A DNA stretch of 64,000 nucleotides from positions 1-64,000 of the forward strand of contig JAVLUZ010000335.1 of NCBI GenBank assembly GCA_036768485.1. Reading direction: 5' to 3'. The translations under genes and the position numbers were made by a program. Under the pieces are notes generated by a model that did not search any database, had not been told where the DNA came from, and was given only the letters and a program-made list of their open reading frames with translations. Below, piece by piece: positions 44,517 to 55,440 of the stretch. Source of the stretch: Mermis nigrescens (Eukaryota > Nematoda > Enoplea > Mermithida > Mermithidae). Each line of letters opens with the position of its first letter. Within the stretch, counting starts at the first letter, position 1.

Positions 44517-47260
44517 CACGCAGCATACAACGCAGCTGTTCAACCATTCATTAGGCTATGGCCGTGCTGCCATAGGCGAATGCAGAATAGTGGAACTGTC
44601 TGTCCAGGAATTCCAAAGGCACTTTCACTCGCATAACATCTATGGATGAAAAAATCGGTAGGAACCGATAGTCCAATTCATATGCGGCTTGGAATTTGCA
44701 AAAGTTTTCGAAAACATCGATCATTTGTCACATAGAGATCAATAATGGTGCCATATGATCCGGTGCCTGGCACATTTGGTGCGGCAATACTTCCGGAAGA
44801 ATGTTCTGTGCTTGGCCATTGGTCACAACGCTCGGAGAGTCGAGGTACTGGTGACTAACCAGGTATTCTAGCGTAGCGGAACTTCATACAGCATCATTCC
44901 GGTGGTTAAGAAAAACCTATTTCTCACAAAATAGTCATCCGGATAATACAGGCATTGAAACACGCTCGGTTGCGAGATGAAATGCGGTGGTGGTCCGCAA
45001 TCAGCGTCTGGCGCAGGTTGCGTGACTGATACCCAGGCCAAGGATCGCTGGGGTGCATCGGCTGCAGACGCTCGTTGCTAATGAATTGTATAATTTTATT
45101 GAGGTGCCCTTGCATAGCCTCTAGCAATTCGTCATACAAGATTGTTCCTTCTCTGTCACCTAAGTAGGTGCACAGATTGAACAAAACGTCAGGGACAATA
45201 CAGCATGGCGGATCGCGAGCCAATGTTTCTACTATTTGGAAAAAATGTTCCATATAGCGAGAGCAATTGCACTGTGTGTGCATTTTGTTCAGCAGATGCC
45301 TGTTGGCAAGCGATTTCTACATGCGGAGGTGGCATTCCATCCGCATTTGGTGGTATATTTTGGGTACCCAGTGGCTGAATGCGCACATTAGTATCCAATA
45401 TACCTGCAGTAGTGCCAACAGTAATTTGTGACAAAACTGGTGGCGCGCTTTGTGATGCGATTTGCGCTGATAACGCAGCTTGTGACACCACTTGGGGTGG
45501 CAGCGTATGTTGCTGTTGCAGAGGCAAACCCAAAATTTTGGTCATTATGACATCCGGTCCTGCGTGTTGCTCTTCCCGGTTGGACTGTGGTCCGGGAGCA
45601 AATGCAGTGTATCCATCAACATGTGCGACAGAGTCACAAGCAATTGCAAAGTAATCGCTTGTGTTGCGAGCAGGGCTCCCTGGAGCGCTTAAAATACATC
45701 CAGTTTTGGAAGGCGACAAATTTGCTTGCCTTGTGGATTCAGATTCCAACATGCAGCTCGCCTTGCAAAACGGTCGCAGGGGCCGATGTAGAAGTTACAA
45801 CAGCAGTCGGTTTGGGAGCAGTTGTTACGCACGGGCCCAACTGAACATTGGCATCATACTGCAACTGTCATACCATTAGGTACAGGTTTTCCCAAACATT
45901 GTCATGCGACGGCGTGTTAGCCATTGTGTCAACCAAGGTAGCCGCGGCTATGGCCGCTTTGAGCTGGGGAGGCGGCGTATAGAAGTCTAAAGGCGTTACA
46001 ACTTCTTTGCCGTCCAAATTTAAGGTGGCCACAGCCACCAAGCTGGTTGACTGGCCTTGCGATGGCGTGCAAGACAGTGGGCATCACACTTTTGTCTTAG
46101 TTTTGCCTTTTTTAATGTGTTTGTTTGTTGTCTTTAAAATAAAAAGGCAATGGTTTTTTATCATCCATAATTCGGTAATTTTGCGAGCATACCTCCATCA
46201 ATATGAAGACATCAATGGTAATCAACGCATCTAAGGCCATATAGACCTGCATATTGCGTGTTAGCGGTAAGCTCCATGCCCGACCCAAATTGTCAGGGTC
46301 ATCTTCATCGATGAACTTATGAAGAAGAACTCTGCCAAATGCTTCAGCTTATGCGAGTAAGCTTTAATTTTTTGGTGGCGAGTGAACATGTCTGCGTTAC
46401 TAAGTATGTTAATGAAGATCACCGAAAAAGGATTTTTCCACTGCATATTGCAGCAAATTTTGGCATCAGGAATTGCCAAATTTCTTTGAACGTGAGTCCA
46501 AAAACGTGAAAATACGCAATGTTATCCTGCGTTGGGTCATGGCACACTAGCTGTACGTCCGTAAGAGACGTTGCTAGCAGTTGGTGCAACCCAAATGGAG
46601 GCTTGGGAAAGCAAGACACGTCCCAGCAAAAAATATGGCCGTATTCGCTGCCCAGCATAATGTAACGGACAAATGGGTTGTTTGTGTCCGAGTACGTGGG
46701 ACAAATATGCTTGTAATGCTCATCCCAGTTTGTATAATTTAGAGTTTTTCTGACAATGTGCCATTTATGAGGTTTGACGGCTGGAGCAAAGCCAAAATAG
46801 CCGCATACAATTGCTGGTCATTGGTGACCAACACCATTTGGAGTATGTCCAGCTTTGGCACACAAAGGGTAGCCAGCAGATAGCATCCAAACGTGTTGTC
46901 CCACCAAAGTTCCTGATTATTTATGCGTTTTTGATGGCACCTAGCCTCATTTTTATGCTTGTATTTTATTTGCTTTGCGCTTAGTGCCTCTAATTCATTT
47001 ACGCACTGATTGTCAATCTGCGGCAACAGGTCTGGGAAGTCCAACCCCCATTTGGTGGCCACTTCCACCGGTGCCATGCGGAACTCATCCAAGGTTGTTG
47101 GGTCGCATCCTTTGAGTGTAAATCAGCGACCAGCTGACTCCAAGAGCACCTCTTTGCAAGGGACACCTTTGTCAGCCATGGGTCTGCAAAAGGAAAAACG
47201 TCAGATAATGGTATTTCATGTGCAGTTTTAGAGCCATTTAACAAACATACTGGCGCGCAG
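44517..47260 (-). pseudogene. Third ORF, N-terminal and middle part, downstream of integrase
   Basis: Minus strand. It begins about 70 bp after the stop of the integrase frame with 'FGLTRQEQKARDCAPVCLLN', then 'DEFRMAPVEVATKWGLDFPD', an exonuclease-like block (46200-46760) and, from about 46110, a segment aligning with the second copy: 'SQGQSTS', 'VVTPLDFYTPPP' against 'LVTVEDFYGPAP', 'PDVIMTKILGLP' against 'PNVIMTEIIGFP', 'MMLYEVPL', 'EFLDRQFHY' and 'MVEQLRCML'. The frame is broken many times, including a TGA within 'KTKV*CPLS'. The 12 kb hAT-type element splits it after the MVEQLRCML block. Not env-like: no signal peptide or transmembrane segment is evident. Its position suggests an accessory product of the retrotransposon. 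Confidence 0.7.
46200..46760 (-). pseudogene. DEDDy 3'-5' exonuclease-like domain (RNase D/WRN type) in the third ORF
   Basis: On the minus strand three motifs appear in the order and rough spacing of RNase D-family exonucleases. The first is 'WDEH' (46716-46727), possibly Exo I (DxE), altered. Then come 'RYIMLGSEYGHIFCWDV' (strand 2-3 region) and 'CHDPTQDNIAYFHVFGL', with the Exo II Asp in HDPTQD (46524-46541). The last is 'QVYMALDALITIDVF', a YxxxD Exo III match (46226-46243). Exo I to II is about 67 residues and II to III about 98, with frameshifts between, near the family range. The enzymes remove 3' nucleotides with two metal ions. Alternative: chance resemblance in a decayed frame. Confidence 0.5.
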
Positions 47261-47329
47261 TCCCTTGCTTTTTGCTCCTGCCTAGTAAGTCCAAAAAATT
47301 TATTACTACAGCCGGGCGAGAGGGCGGTG

Positions 47330-48843
47330 TTGTAATTTTACCAAAACAAAACCGCCAGGAACATATGCGTGCTTCTTGGCAATTAGATCCAAGTATGGTA
47401 GTTTGGGCTCAGGTAGAAGTCCATTCCGATGAACATGATGCATAATTAGCGGATTATAGACATAAGCAATTTTTGCAGTTTCTGGTGTAGGTAATGCAAT
47501 AATTCAATAAGGACCGACACGTTTAGGTGATAATTTGCCAATTTCGGGTTGAATTACCGATGTATTATTAAGATAGACGATATCCAAAACGGAAAAATTT
47601 GTTGCTGTGACAGATTTGTCATATTGCAATTTTTGCTGCTTATGCGCTTGAGCTAAATTTTTAGACGCGATTTCATGCAGATCTTGCAAAGTCAGCTTTA
47701 AATCGATGAGATATTTTTCCACAATAGGTTGTAAATCCGGATTTATTGTAAAGTCATTTATGATGTGTCGAGATGAAATGCGGGTTTGCGACCATACAGC
47801 ATTTCAAAGGGAGAGATGTTAGTTGACGATTGATGAGTTGCGCAATACGTGAACAATGCAAACGGCAAAAACTGCTCCCAATCATACTGGTTTTGCGCAC
47901 TCAATTTAGACAAACCGTCAATTAAGGTGCGATTATAACATTCCACAAGACCATCACACTGGGGCTGATATGGGGTCGTGAATATTTTTTGAATGTTTAG
48001 TAGTTTACAGACTTCCGAAATTAGGGCAGATGTAAAATTTGAACCCTGGTCTGTCAAAGTTTTTTGGGAACTCCATAATGTGGGATAACTTCTCTAAGCA
48101 AAAGATTTGCGATAGTTGTTGCTTTATATCAGAAACAGCAAAAGCTTCAATGTATCTGGTAAAATAATCCATGAAAACTACAATTTGGTCATTTCTGGAG
48201 GGAGATTGCGGCATATGCAAGCAATCACACGCAATGAGTTCAAAGGCGCGGATACTTTAATTGGTTGCAAAGGAACAGATGTGGAATTTAATGCAACCTT
48301 ACGTTGTAAGCACACATCACAATTCCTACACCATGCGATCACATCATTTTCCATGCGTGGCCACAAATAACGCATTTGCATGGCGGGCAGAATTTTATGC
48401 AATGAAAAATGTGCTCCGAAGATAGAGTCATGAAGATCGGTTAATACAAAACGATGCAATGATTTTGGTATTATGATTTGATGCATGATGGTTGGCAAAA
48501 GCTTAGGTTGAAAATGACAAAAAAGTATATTGTTTACAAGAAAAAATTCGTCACAATATTTTTTCGTTGTTAAGTTGTTCAACGCGATGCGAATTTTATG
48601 TAATTCGTCATCGGCACACTGCTCTGCGAGTAAACGCACAGGCGTTAGCATCTCAGCTTTTTCTGCATCAGTGAGTTGAATGCATTCGCAAAACGTAGGA
48701 GGTTTAGCATTAGTAGGATCGATGGGCGCAGTAGGATCATTAGTTTGTGCATTAGGCGTATTATTTGGCGCATTAGGCGTATTATTGCGCGGTCGGTCAG
48801 GTGAAACCAATTTGGGCTCGGATTCAGAATCTTCCAAGTCCAA
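47330..48843 (-). pseudogene. Integrase region of the Ty3/gypsy pol
   Basis: The minus-strand order is an N/P/T-rich linker, an H2C2 zinc-binding domain ('DLHDSIFGAHFSLHKI' ... 'WCRNCDVCLQRK'), then the DDE core. Core pieces are 'VVFMDYFTRYIEAF' (first Asp), 'MTDQGSNFTS' (second Asp) and 'CDGLVECYNRTL' (Glu), followed by 'SSTNISPFEMLYGRKP'. The GPY/F-type C-terminal module 'KLSPKRVGPY' is near 47504, and the frame ends about 47330. The core is broken by frameshifts between 48005 and 48060 and near 47750. It would have inserted the cDNA into host DNA. No chromodomain seen. Confidence 0.85.
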
Positions 48844-48899
48844 ATTCGCGATATTAACGACATTTTTGCGCTCGAGTTTATATTTGCGTTCTGCATGAT

Positions 48900-50514
48900 T
48901 GTATTTAGGATGTCATGATAAAAGATCCGCTGCGCAATTATATGCGCCATGAACATACACAATATCATATTCGTACTCCTGTAATTTGAGACCCCAATGG
49001 CGTACACAACTCGATGGGTCTTTTATGTTTACTAGCCAAGTTAGCGCTTGATGATCGGTCTCAACAATGAATTTTTTACCGTATAGATAGTGTCAATAAT
49101 GCTTGATGGCCCACACCACTGCTAGCGCTTCCTTTTCCGAAGTAGCATAATTACATTTGGCAGAATTTAGCATGCGACTAGCGTAGCTAAGAATAAAACG
49201 ACTTTTCGATGGTAAGTGTTTTTGAGTCAAAATAGCACCTAATGCATAGTTGCTTGCATCAGTTGTTAAGATAAATTGGTGCTCATCGTCGAATTTTGGT
49301 AATTGCAAAATAGGTGGAGACGTAAATGCTTTTTAAGAAGCTCAAAAGCAGTTTGGTGTTCGGCCTTCCAGCAAAATTCAACATCTTTGCGCAGAAGATG
49401 GAATAATGGTTTGGCGATTTTAGCGAGATCTTTAACAAATTTCTTAAACCATTGGACTAAGCCAAGGAATTTTTGCAAAGATTTAACGGTTTTTGGTACA
49501 GGAAATGCGACTAAATCTGCAACTTTAGACATGTCAGGAGCGATGCCCAGCGAACTTATACTATGGCCGAGAAATTTTACTTTGGCATGAGGCATTTGGG
49601 TTTAACCCATGAGTTCGCGTTTTGAAGTGCAATGAAAACATTTTCAAGAACTTTTAAATGTTCTTTGAATGTGCGCAAAAAATGATTATAATATCATCGA
49701 TATAAACAAGGCAAGATTTCCAATTGAGACCTGCAAGCACAAGTTCCATTAGCCTCTGAAAATCTGTGGGCGCATTTTTTAAACCAAAAGGTAAAACTTC
49801 AAATTCGTAATGGCCAACAGGGCATATAAATGCAGTTTTTTCGTGAGATTTATTATCGAGAGGAATTTGCCAATAACCGGATTTTAGATCTAATGTGCTA
49901 AAATACTGCGGCAGAGCCTAAGGTATCAAAATAATTGTCAAGTTGAGGAAGAGGATATACTTGCATTTTAGGTACGTCATTTAAATGGCGGTAATCAACA
50001 ACAGGTCTTAGGGAACCATCCTTTTTCCCTATGAGAAACAATGGACTTGCCCATGGACTGGTCGTAGGCCAAATAATTTTATTAGCAAGCATTTCATTAA
50101 TGATTTTTTGCATAGATGCTCTTCTAGAATGCTCAACACGATAAGTTTTCCAACAACGGGCAGATTATCCCCTGTATCAATATGATGTTTCATCAAAGGG
50201 GTACGTCCGAGAGGCTCATTTTTTAAGGCAAAAATAGAATCGTATTTTAGACAAAGTACACGAATTTGTTGCTGTTGCCGAGAATCAATGGCGGAGCCGT
50301 TTAAGGCTTTATTTATTGACGCAAAAAGCTCAGGTGTCCTATCATCAAAATTTGAGACATGAGACACGACTTTGGCGTCAGAGGTTAAAGAACCTATTAT
50401 ATCGCCAGAGTCGATGCGAATTGGCGCTTTAGAGATGTTACAAACGCGAACAGGAATTATAGGTTGCAAAGCATTAACTATAGACAGAGCAACAAAAAGT
50501 GAAGTTTTTTCCAT
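48900..50514 (-). pseudogene. Reverse transcriptase and RNase H region of the Ty3/gypsy pol
   Basis: Minus strand. The RT entry is 'INEMLANKIIWPTTSPWASP', then 'LRPVVDYRHLND' and '[17 protein letters not shown]'. The catalytic YIDD box is at 49693-49704. The connection 'KFLGHSISSLGIAPDMSKV' follows, then RNase H-type 'TTDASNYALGAILTQ' and 'ATSEKEALAVVWAIKHY'. The frame is disrupted near 50140, 49898, 49600 and 49310, plus a TGA after WAIKHY where Trp is expected. This order is diagnostic of Ty3/gypsy. Dead copy. Confidence 0.9.
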
Positions 50515-50595
50515 GAAATCGGACTTTGGTTCGAATAACGCAATATCAAAATTGCAAGAACCATGACTGATATAATCAGGTGTGATTAATTCGTG

Positions 50596-51153
50596 TCAAG
50601 GTTGTATAATTACAGGCTCAGGCAGCGAAACATGCACACACACAACACCAGAGTTAGTCGTGTTGGGTTTTGCACAAAATTGCAATTTTTCATATGATGA
50701 TAATAGATTAATTTTTATGCCGTTTATGAAAGCACAACGCTCAATAGGATTAACCCACATTAATGCGGCTTCACAAAAATCATATCCCAAGAGCATGTCT
50801 TCCAGCAAATGATCTATTATAGCTACTATGGTAGAGATAGATTGCTCAGCGATAGTGATAGTCATGTTTACTTTATATCATATGACTGCGGTTATTTTGC
50901 CTATGCCATGAACAACTTGTGAGACTTGTTTAGGCGGTAAGTTAAAACCAAGACGCAAAAATGCAGATGTGGTCATCATGGTGACCTGTGAACCCATATC
51001 AATGAGAGCGGGTATGTCTGTGCCATGAATTTTAACGAGAATTGTGGGCAAATTTGTCCCCACATGGCTTAGGATTGGAATATTCGGATCGATGGTTTTA
51101 ATGGGAGGCGAATTTATTTTTTCATAAATTGAGAGACAAAATTCTTGTGACAC
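50596..51153 (-). pseudogene. Retropepsin-like protease region
   Basis: The minus-strand frame 51153-50878 holds 'PALIDMGSQVTMM', the flap-proximal active-site loop of a retropepsin in which the usual D-T/S-G triad reads D-M-G (ACG to ATG would be a single C-to-T change). The flap and second half, 'DMLLGYDFCEAALMW', continue in another frame at 50865. The protease would have cut the polyprotein; this copy could not. Confidence 0.75.
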
Positions 51154-51699
51154 AAATAAGTTAGAACGCGCGCTACTTTCTAGCCCTTTCGCAGTAACCG
51201 TGTTTACATCATTATGAGACGTAAGGGTTGGCTGTGGTGGGAGTGAATTTATGGTGGGTTGGTAATCTGCAGTATATGTGATGTATGGGCGATTAGAACC
51301 ATTATCGTTGCGATAGTTCGAATTATAATATGTTCCACTCTCTTCATTAGGAAACTGAACAAAAGGTGCATTTTGTCAGCGACTGATTTGCATAGCAATT
51401 ATCGTAACATGCAAATTTTGATAATTGGCACGCAAATTTTGATGGTAATTGTTATGATTTTGCCTAAAATTCGGTCGTGCTTGCCTCAAATCAAAGCGAT
51501 TATCATTATTCGCATAATTTGATGAGCAATGTTGACTAGAGTTACAAAATCACGATTGAGAACGATGTCAATTTTGCGAATTCGAACGCAATGGCGAACG
51601 ATTTTGACGCAAAAAAGAACACAACTGGCTGCAATTGCGAGCCATGGAACTGTTATTATTACAATCAGACTGAGTATTATTATTATTATTATTAGACGC

Positions 51700-53823
51700 T
51701 TTTTGTCGCTGACGTGTGAAACATTTGTTGTAGATATGACCTATGTGCTTGCAAAAGGTGCAATACTTACGAGAGGAATTTTCTGGTTTTTAAGCACGCG
51801 ATGAGCAATAAAACGTTTTCTGTCGCAAGCGATCTGGCTCATTTTGGTTAGACGCGCGAAATGTATCTTTAGGTATTGCGCCTCCTGTAGGAGCGGCTGT
51901 TACCGATACATACGGCGTTACTGCTTTTTTGTCATCTGCAAATTCCTTATTCGCGAATTCAGCATTTAGAGCGTTATCCAAAAATTCAGCCAACAATGCT
52001 CTAGGTTTTTTATGATATGCTTCTTTTGATATGTTAGGTAACAAACCTTGTTTCAATTGATGTCGCAATAAATAATTAAAATGATGAGAGTCGACTTCAA
52101 GATAAGGATCCGCTTTTATTAACTCTTTGCGAAGCGTGAGATAATAAGCTTTAACTAATTTGTTAGGCTGCTGTTTATGTGCCAAAAACGATTGAAAAGC
52201 ATTTCGGCGTCCAGAGGACAAAATTCCGCTATTAACGCCTGTTTTGATTTGGAATAAGATTGTTTTATCTCAGCAGGTAAAGAACAGAATAAGCGCGAAG
52301 CGTAGGGATCAAGAAATGATGACATAAATTTCACGCGATCCGCTTTATTGATAACATAGGTATCAACGAAGCGACTCAAATTCTGCAAGATATGCTCATA
52401 TATCTGTTTTATTGCCATTAAAAAATTTTTTATTTGCTATTGCGACTTGCATTTGTGCTATGAAAGGTCCGCAATTTAAAGAATCAGCGAGATGCGATTT
52501 GCTATACGAATTGCCGGATGATGAATCCAAATTGTGACGATGATGATGTTGATGCAATTTACTTTTGCGACGTGAACATTGACTACGTGGCCAATCGTAG
52601 CTGCTCATTGAGCTTTCGTCAGAAAACTTTATGTGACGTCTCCTATGTAGGTGACTCAGGTAAAGGCGCGGATTCATTTTGCAAATTTCCGGGTTTGTTA
52701 TTTATGCTAGATAAATTTATTTCGAGCGGTTGCATTTCGATATTTGAAGAATGCAAAATAGGATTCTTAGGCGGTATTTCGAGATTTACGGGATTTGGTA
52801 CATAATTATTCGAAGGTATTTCGCCATGAGGCGGAAAATACATGCAGCGGTGGAGGCTGTAAAAGCTGCTGCAAGTTCGAATTCAATGTATTAGGCACAA
52901 AAGAAGGTGCATTACGATTTAATGACAGCAAAGGCTTATTTTGCGACATCTGCAAAATCGATGCCAACGGCTGCAAAATCGTAGGTATATGATCCGAAAA
53001 ACCCGAAGTTTGAGACTGGTTGCAAAACCGAATTTAAAGGATTTTGAGATAATTCCGCTGTTAGCCATGCTCGGTTCGAAAAATTTTGTCCAAAATTTTC
53101 TGGAACAATTTCAGAAGGTGACCGAGAATTTACCGTGCGGTTGCCAGTAGACAACATAGAAGATGCGCGAAGCGCATTTTCTGCACAATTGGCATTTTGA
53201 CCATTAAATTCAGAAAAATTTTTGCTATCAATAGAGTGGTTAACGCGCTGTGACGGATTATTTTCAATGCAATTAGAAACCAATTGTGGCTTAAGCAAAC
53301 TACTTAACTCCATGCGCAGTTTATGCATTTCATCCGAACTTTCTTTCTTATCTTGCTTTACATGCAAAGAAAGGTCAATAAAGTGCCTATGAATAGTTTG
53401 TAGCACTTGAAAAAGAAGTTCCTTAGTCATGCCAGAATCAGCACGAGTATTATTGGCAGTTTGGCTTGGACTATTATTACGCTCTACTTCAGAACCGGCA
53501 TTATCAGGCTCAGAGCTAGTTTCACGGTTATTTGACGTGTTAAGAGTAGTCGTATTATCAATAATTGTATTATTTGATGAATTATCGTGAGAAGGATTCA
53601 CAAATTGATTGATGAGCAAATGCGAATTACCCAGTGTTACCTCGTCGTCAGACTGTGTAGTACGCGCAGTATTTAACGACAGGGGTAATCTATCATTATT
53701 CGCATTACTATTTGCATCCTTATTATTCACATCGTTACTCGCATTATTACTCGCGCTATTCGAGTCAACAGGCGCAATATTTAATTGGCGAGTCAAAGTA
53801 GATGGCGTAGTAGGGTTTTTCAA
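51700..53823 (-). pseudogene. gag-like ORF with CCHC zinc knuckle
   Basis: Minus strand, Met at 53823. The first ~295 residues are Asn/Ser-rich with a helical 'LLFQVLQTIHRHFIDLSLHV' segment. After frameshifts (52936-52420) come capsid-like helices 'NKADRVKFMSSFLDPYASRL', 'KQALIAEFCPL' and 'KLVKAYYLTLRKELIKADP'. A zinc knuckle C-TF-C-KHIG-H-IYNK-C lies at 51721-51762, followed by an N/Q/R-rich tail. The knuckle spacing CX2CX4HX4C is the nucleocapsid standard. It lies upstream of protease with about 0.6 kb of leader to the 5' LTR. Confidence 0.8.
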
Positions 53824-54449
53824 TTTAGCAGGCGGTGCTTCGCAAAATTTTCTTCCCTGCTATTTTTGGGTATAAAAATCGTCCAAAAATATAGCCTTGG
53901 GTAAGAAAAATTTCAGTACGTCGAAATTTTGTCAAAAATAAATGTTTCAAATTTGACCTTTTGTTGCTTCGAAAAACAGGTTTTTTCACGTAAATAATAT
54001 TTGCTTACGCAAAGTAAGATATACCTGATGTGAGAAAAACGAAAACACGTAGGACTAAGCCTAAAGAACGAATCGTTTGCAAAGATAGCAAAAACACGTA
54101 GGTAAAAACCTAGGTAGCAAAAATTTCGTCATTGAGAGAGGAAAATGATGAATCGTCGCCTGAGGGTTGACGTTTATAGAAAAATGCAAGCGTTATAGCT
54201 GCCTTCATTGCCAGTGGGTCGACGGAAATAGAAAAATAATGACGACTTTACCACAATACACAAAAACTTTGCCACGGATGCTTACTTAATTGCGCACTGC
54301 CACGATCGCGGTTGATACAATAACAGAGGTGAACGAAACATTACACATGTTTAGATAGCCAAAAATAATGATTTTTGGATAGAAAAACGAAATTTTAAAT
54401 GATTGATCAGTTCAGCTGTAGCTAGCAGCCTCAAAGGGGGACTATCCAG
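53824..54449 (-). other. Leader between the 5' LTR and gag
   Basis: About 0.6 kb with no convincing frame. It is expected to hold packaging and leader functions. GTAGGACTAAGCCTAAAG near 54050 has a telomere-like GCCTAA. Confidence 0.4.
54430..54449 (-). promoter_or_regulatory. Candidate primer-binding site
   Basis: Reading the minus strand out of the 5' LTR, one base (C) after the terminal ...TTTACA comes TGGATAGTCCCCCTTTGAGG. TGG at this position is the expected complement of a tRNA CCA end, so the primer tRNA should end in ...GGGGGACTATCCA. The tRNA species was not identified. Confidence 0.5.
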
Positions 54450-55440
54450 TGTAAATGTAGGGCCGGGTATCTACAAGAGCAATATGGGCGCGCCTAACAT
54501 TTGCCTTTGGGACTTACTTACGTAGGTACCTAGCTGCTCTCAGCGCTGGTTCCAATCGCGTAGTCGCTAACAACTTCGATCTTCTGAACCCTTGTAGACC
54601 TATGGCTTCGACTCCCTCAGTCCTAATCTTGCTGACTGCTTCTCGTCGGGAGTCTCAGCAGCTATGCCCTAGATCCTAGAGTACCTTGTACCTAAATCCC
54701 AGAATAGCTGCGAGGTCAGTTGACCTATCTCAACCCTGCTCAAGTTGATTAATTAACTTGTTTTCAATGTTTACACTTAATTCGAAATGTTTTGGTCCCT
54801 AATGTAAGTAGCACTTTGAAGTTTGAAAACAACACCAACGAGCTCTAGACTGATCAATCATCATAAATAATTAAATAAGATTTTAGCTAATTTTTGGGTT
54901 GATAAGAGAATATTGAATTTCGAGTACCTCGACAAATGGAGCACACCAACCTCACCCTCGGTATAAGAAACCCCTGGGTGGGTTTTTATATTTTATTCAC
55001 TAATGTACACACGGCGGTTGCCGGGGAACAAAAACAATATTGCTAGACGATAAAATAAAACAAACGACTGTTTCGTCGAAAACTCAACTCCAACTAACAT
55101 CCCATCATGGGATCAATACATTAAACGTAAGTTTAAGATAAACTAACATCAACCAAGGATACTCTCAAATCGAGTCCTACGATAATACGATAAGCGGTGA
55201 CAAGTAAAACAATTACTATTATCATATACTTAATTCTGTTTTTACCGGACAAGTATCTAAAAGATTTTGTAATAAAAATTAAGGGATTTATGTGAGAACT
55301 GAAGGCATAGCCACGAGCTCTCCATCCGCAAGATGTCAACTCGCAAATGGCTATGTTAACCAATACAGTACCAAGCTGTTGTCAGCCGGCCTGTGCGAAC
55401 TAATGGCACGAGTTCGCACCATGTAACTCTCACAGTTACA
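54450..55440 (-). repeat. 5' LTR (right end of the retrotransposon)
   Basis: 991 bp, plus-strand start TGTAAATGTAGGGCCGGG, end CTCACAGTTACA. It aligns with the left LTR apart from the left LTR's MITE and short gaps. The AATAAA-like and TATA-like stretches in its AT-rich half are not specific enough to call. Confidence 0.88.

Larger units (their letters stand above)
28899..55440 (-). mobile_element. Ty3/gypsy-like LTR retrotransposon, full length, with third ORF and nested insertions
   Basis: Two related ~1 kb LTRs (28899-30179 and 54450-55440) bound gag, protease, RT, RNase H, integrase and a third reading frame, all on the minus strand. TTAT lies just outside both ends (28895-28898, 55441-55444), a 4 bp target duplication. 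Insertions inside are a MITE in the left LTR (29464-29710), a MITE at 31854-32117 and a 12 kb hAT-type element (32505-44516). Without these the element would be about 14 kb, unusually long for Ty3/gypsy. Gene order PR-RT-RH-IN is diagnostic of the superfamily. Every frame has stops or frameshifts, so it is inactive. Alternative: a recombinant of two related elements, but TTAT at both ends argues for one insertion. Confidence 0.8.

Noticed and set aside
45379..45879. Plus-strand ORFs of 66-91 codons at 45.4-45.9 kb
   Set aside because: They are antisense to the third-ORF pseudogene, which aligns with the second copy on the minus strand; no features of their own.
30904..47260. Third ORF as a retroviral-type envelope
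   Set aside because: The position fits, but there is no signal peptide, furin-type site or transmembrane segment that I can see, and exonuclease-like and low-complexity charged segments do not fit an envelope.
54450..55440. 54450-55440 as a solo LTR unrelated to the coding region to its left
   Set aside because: The TTAT on its right matches the TTAT left of 28899, and a PBS-like TGG lies just inside it, so it is better read as the 5' LTR of the same element.
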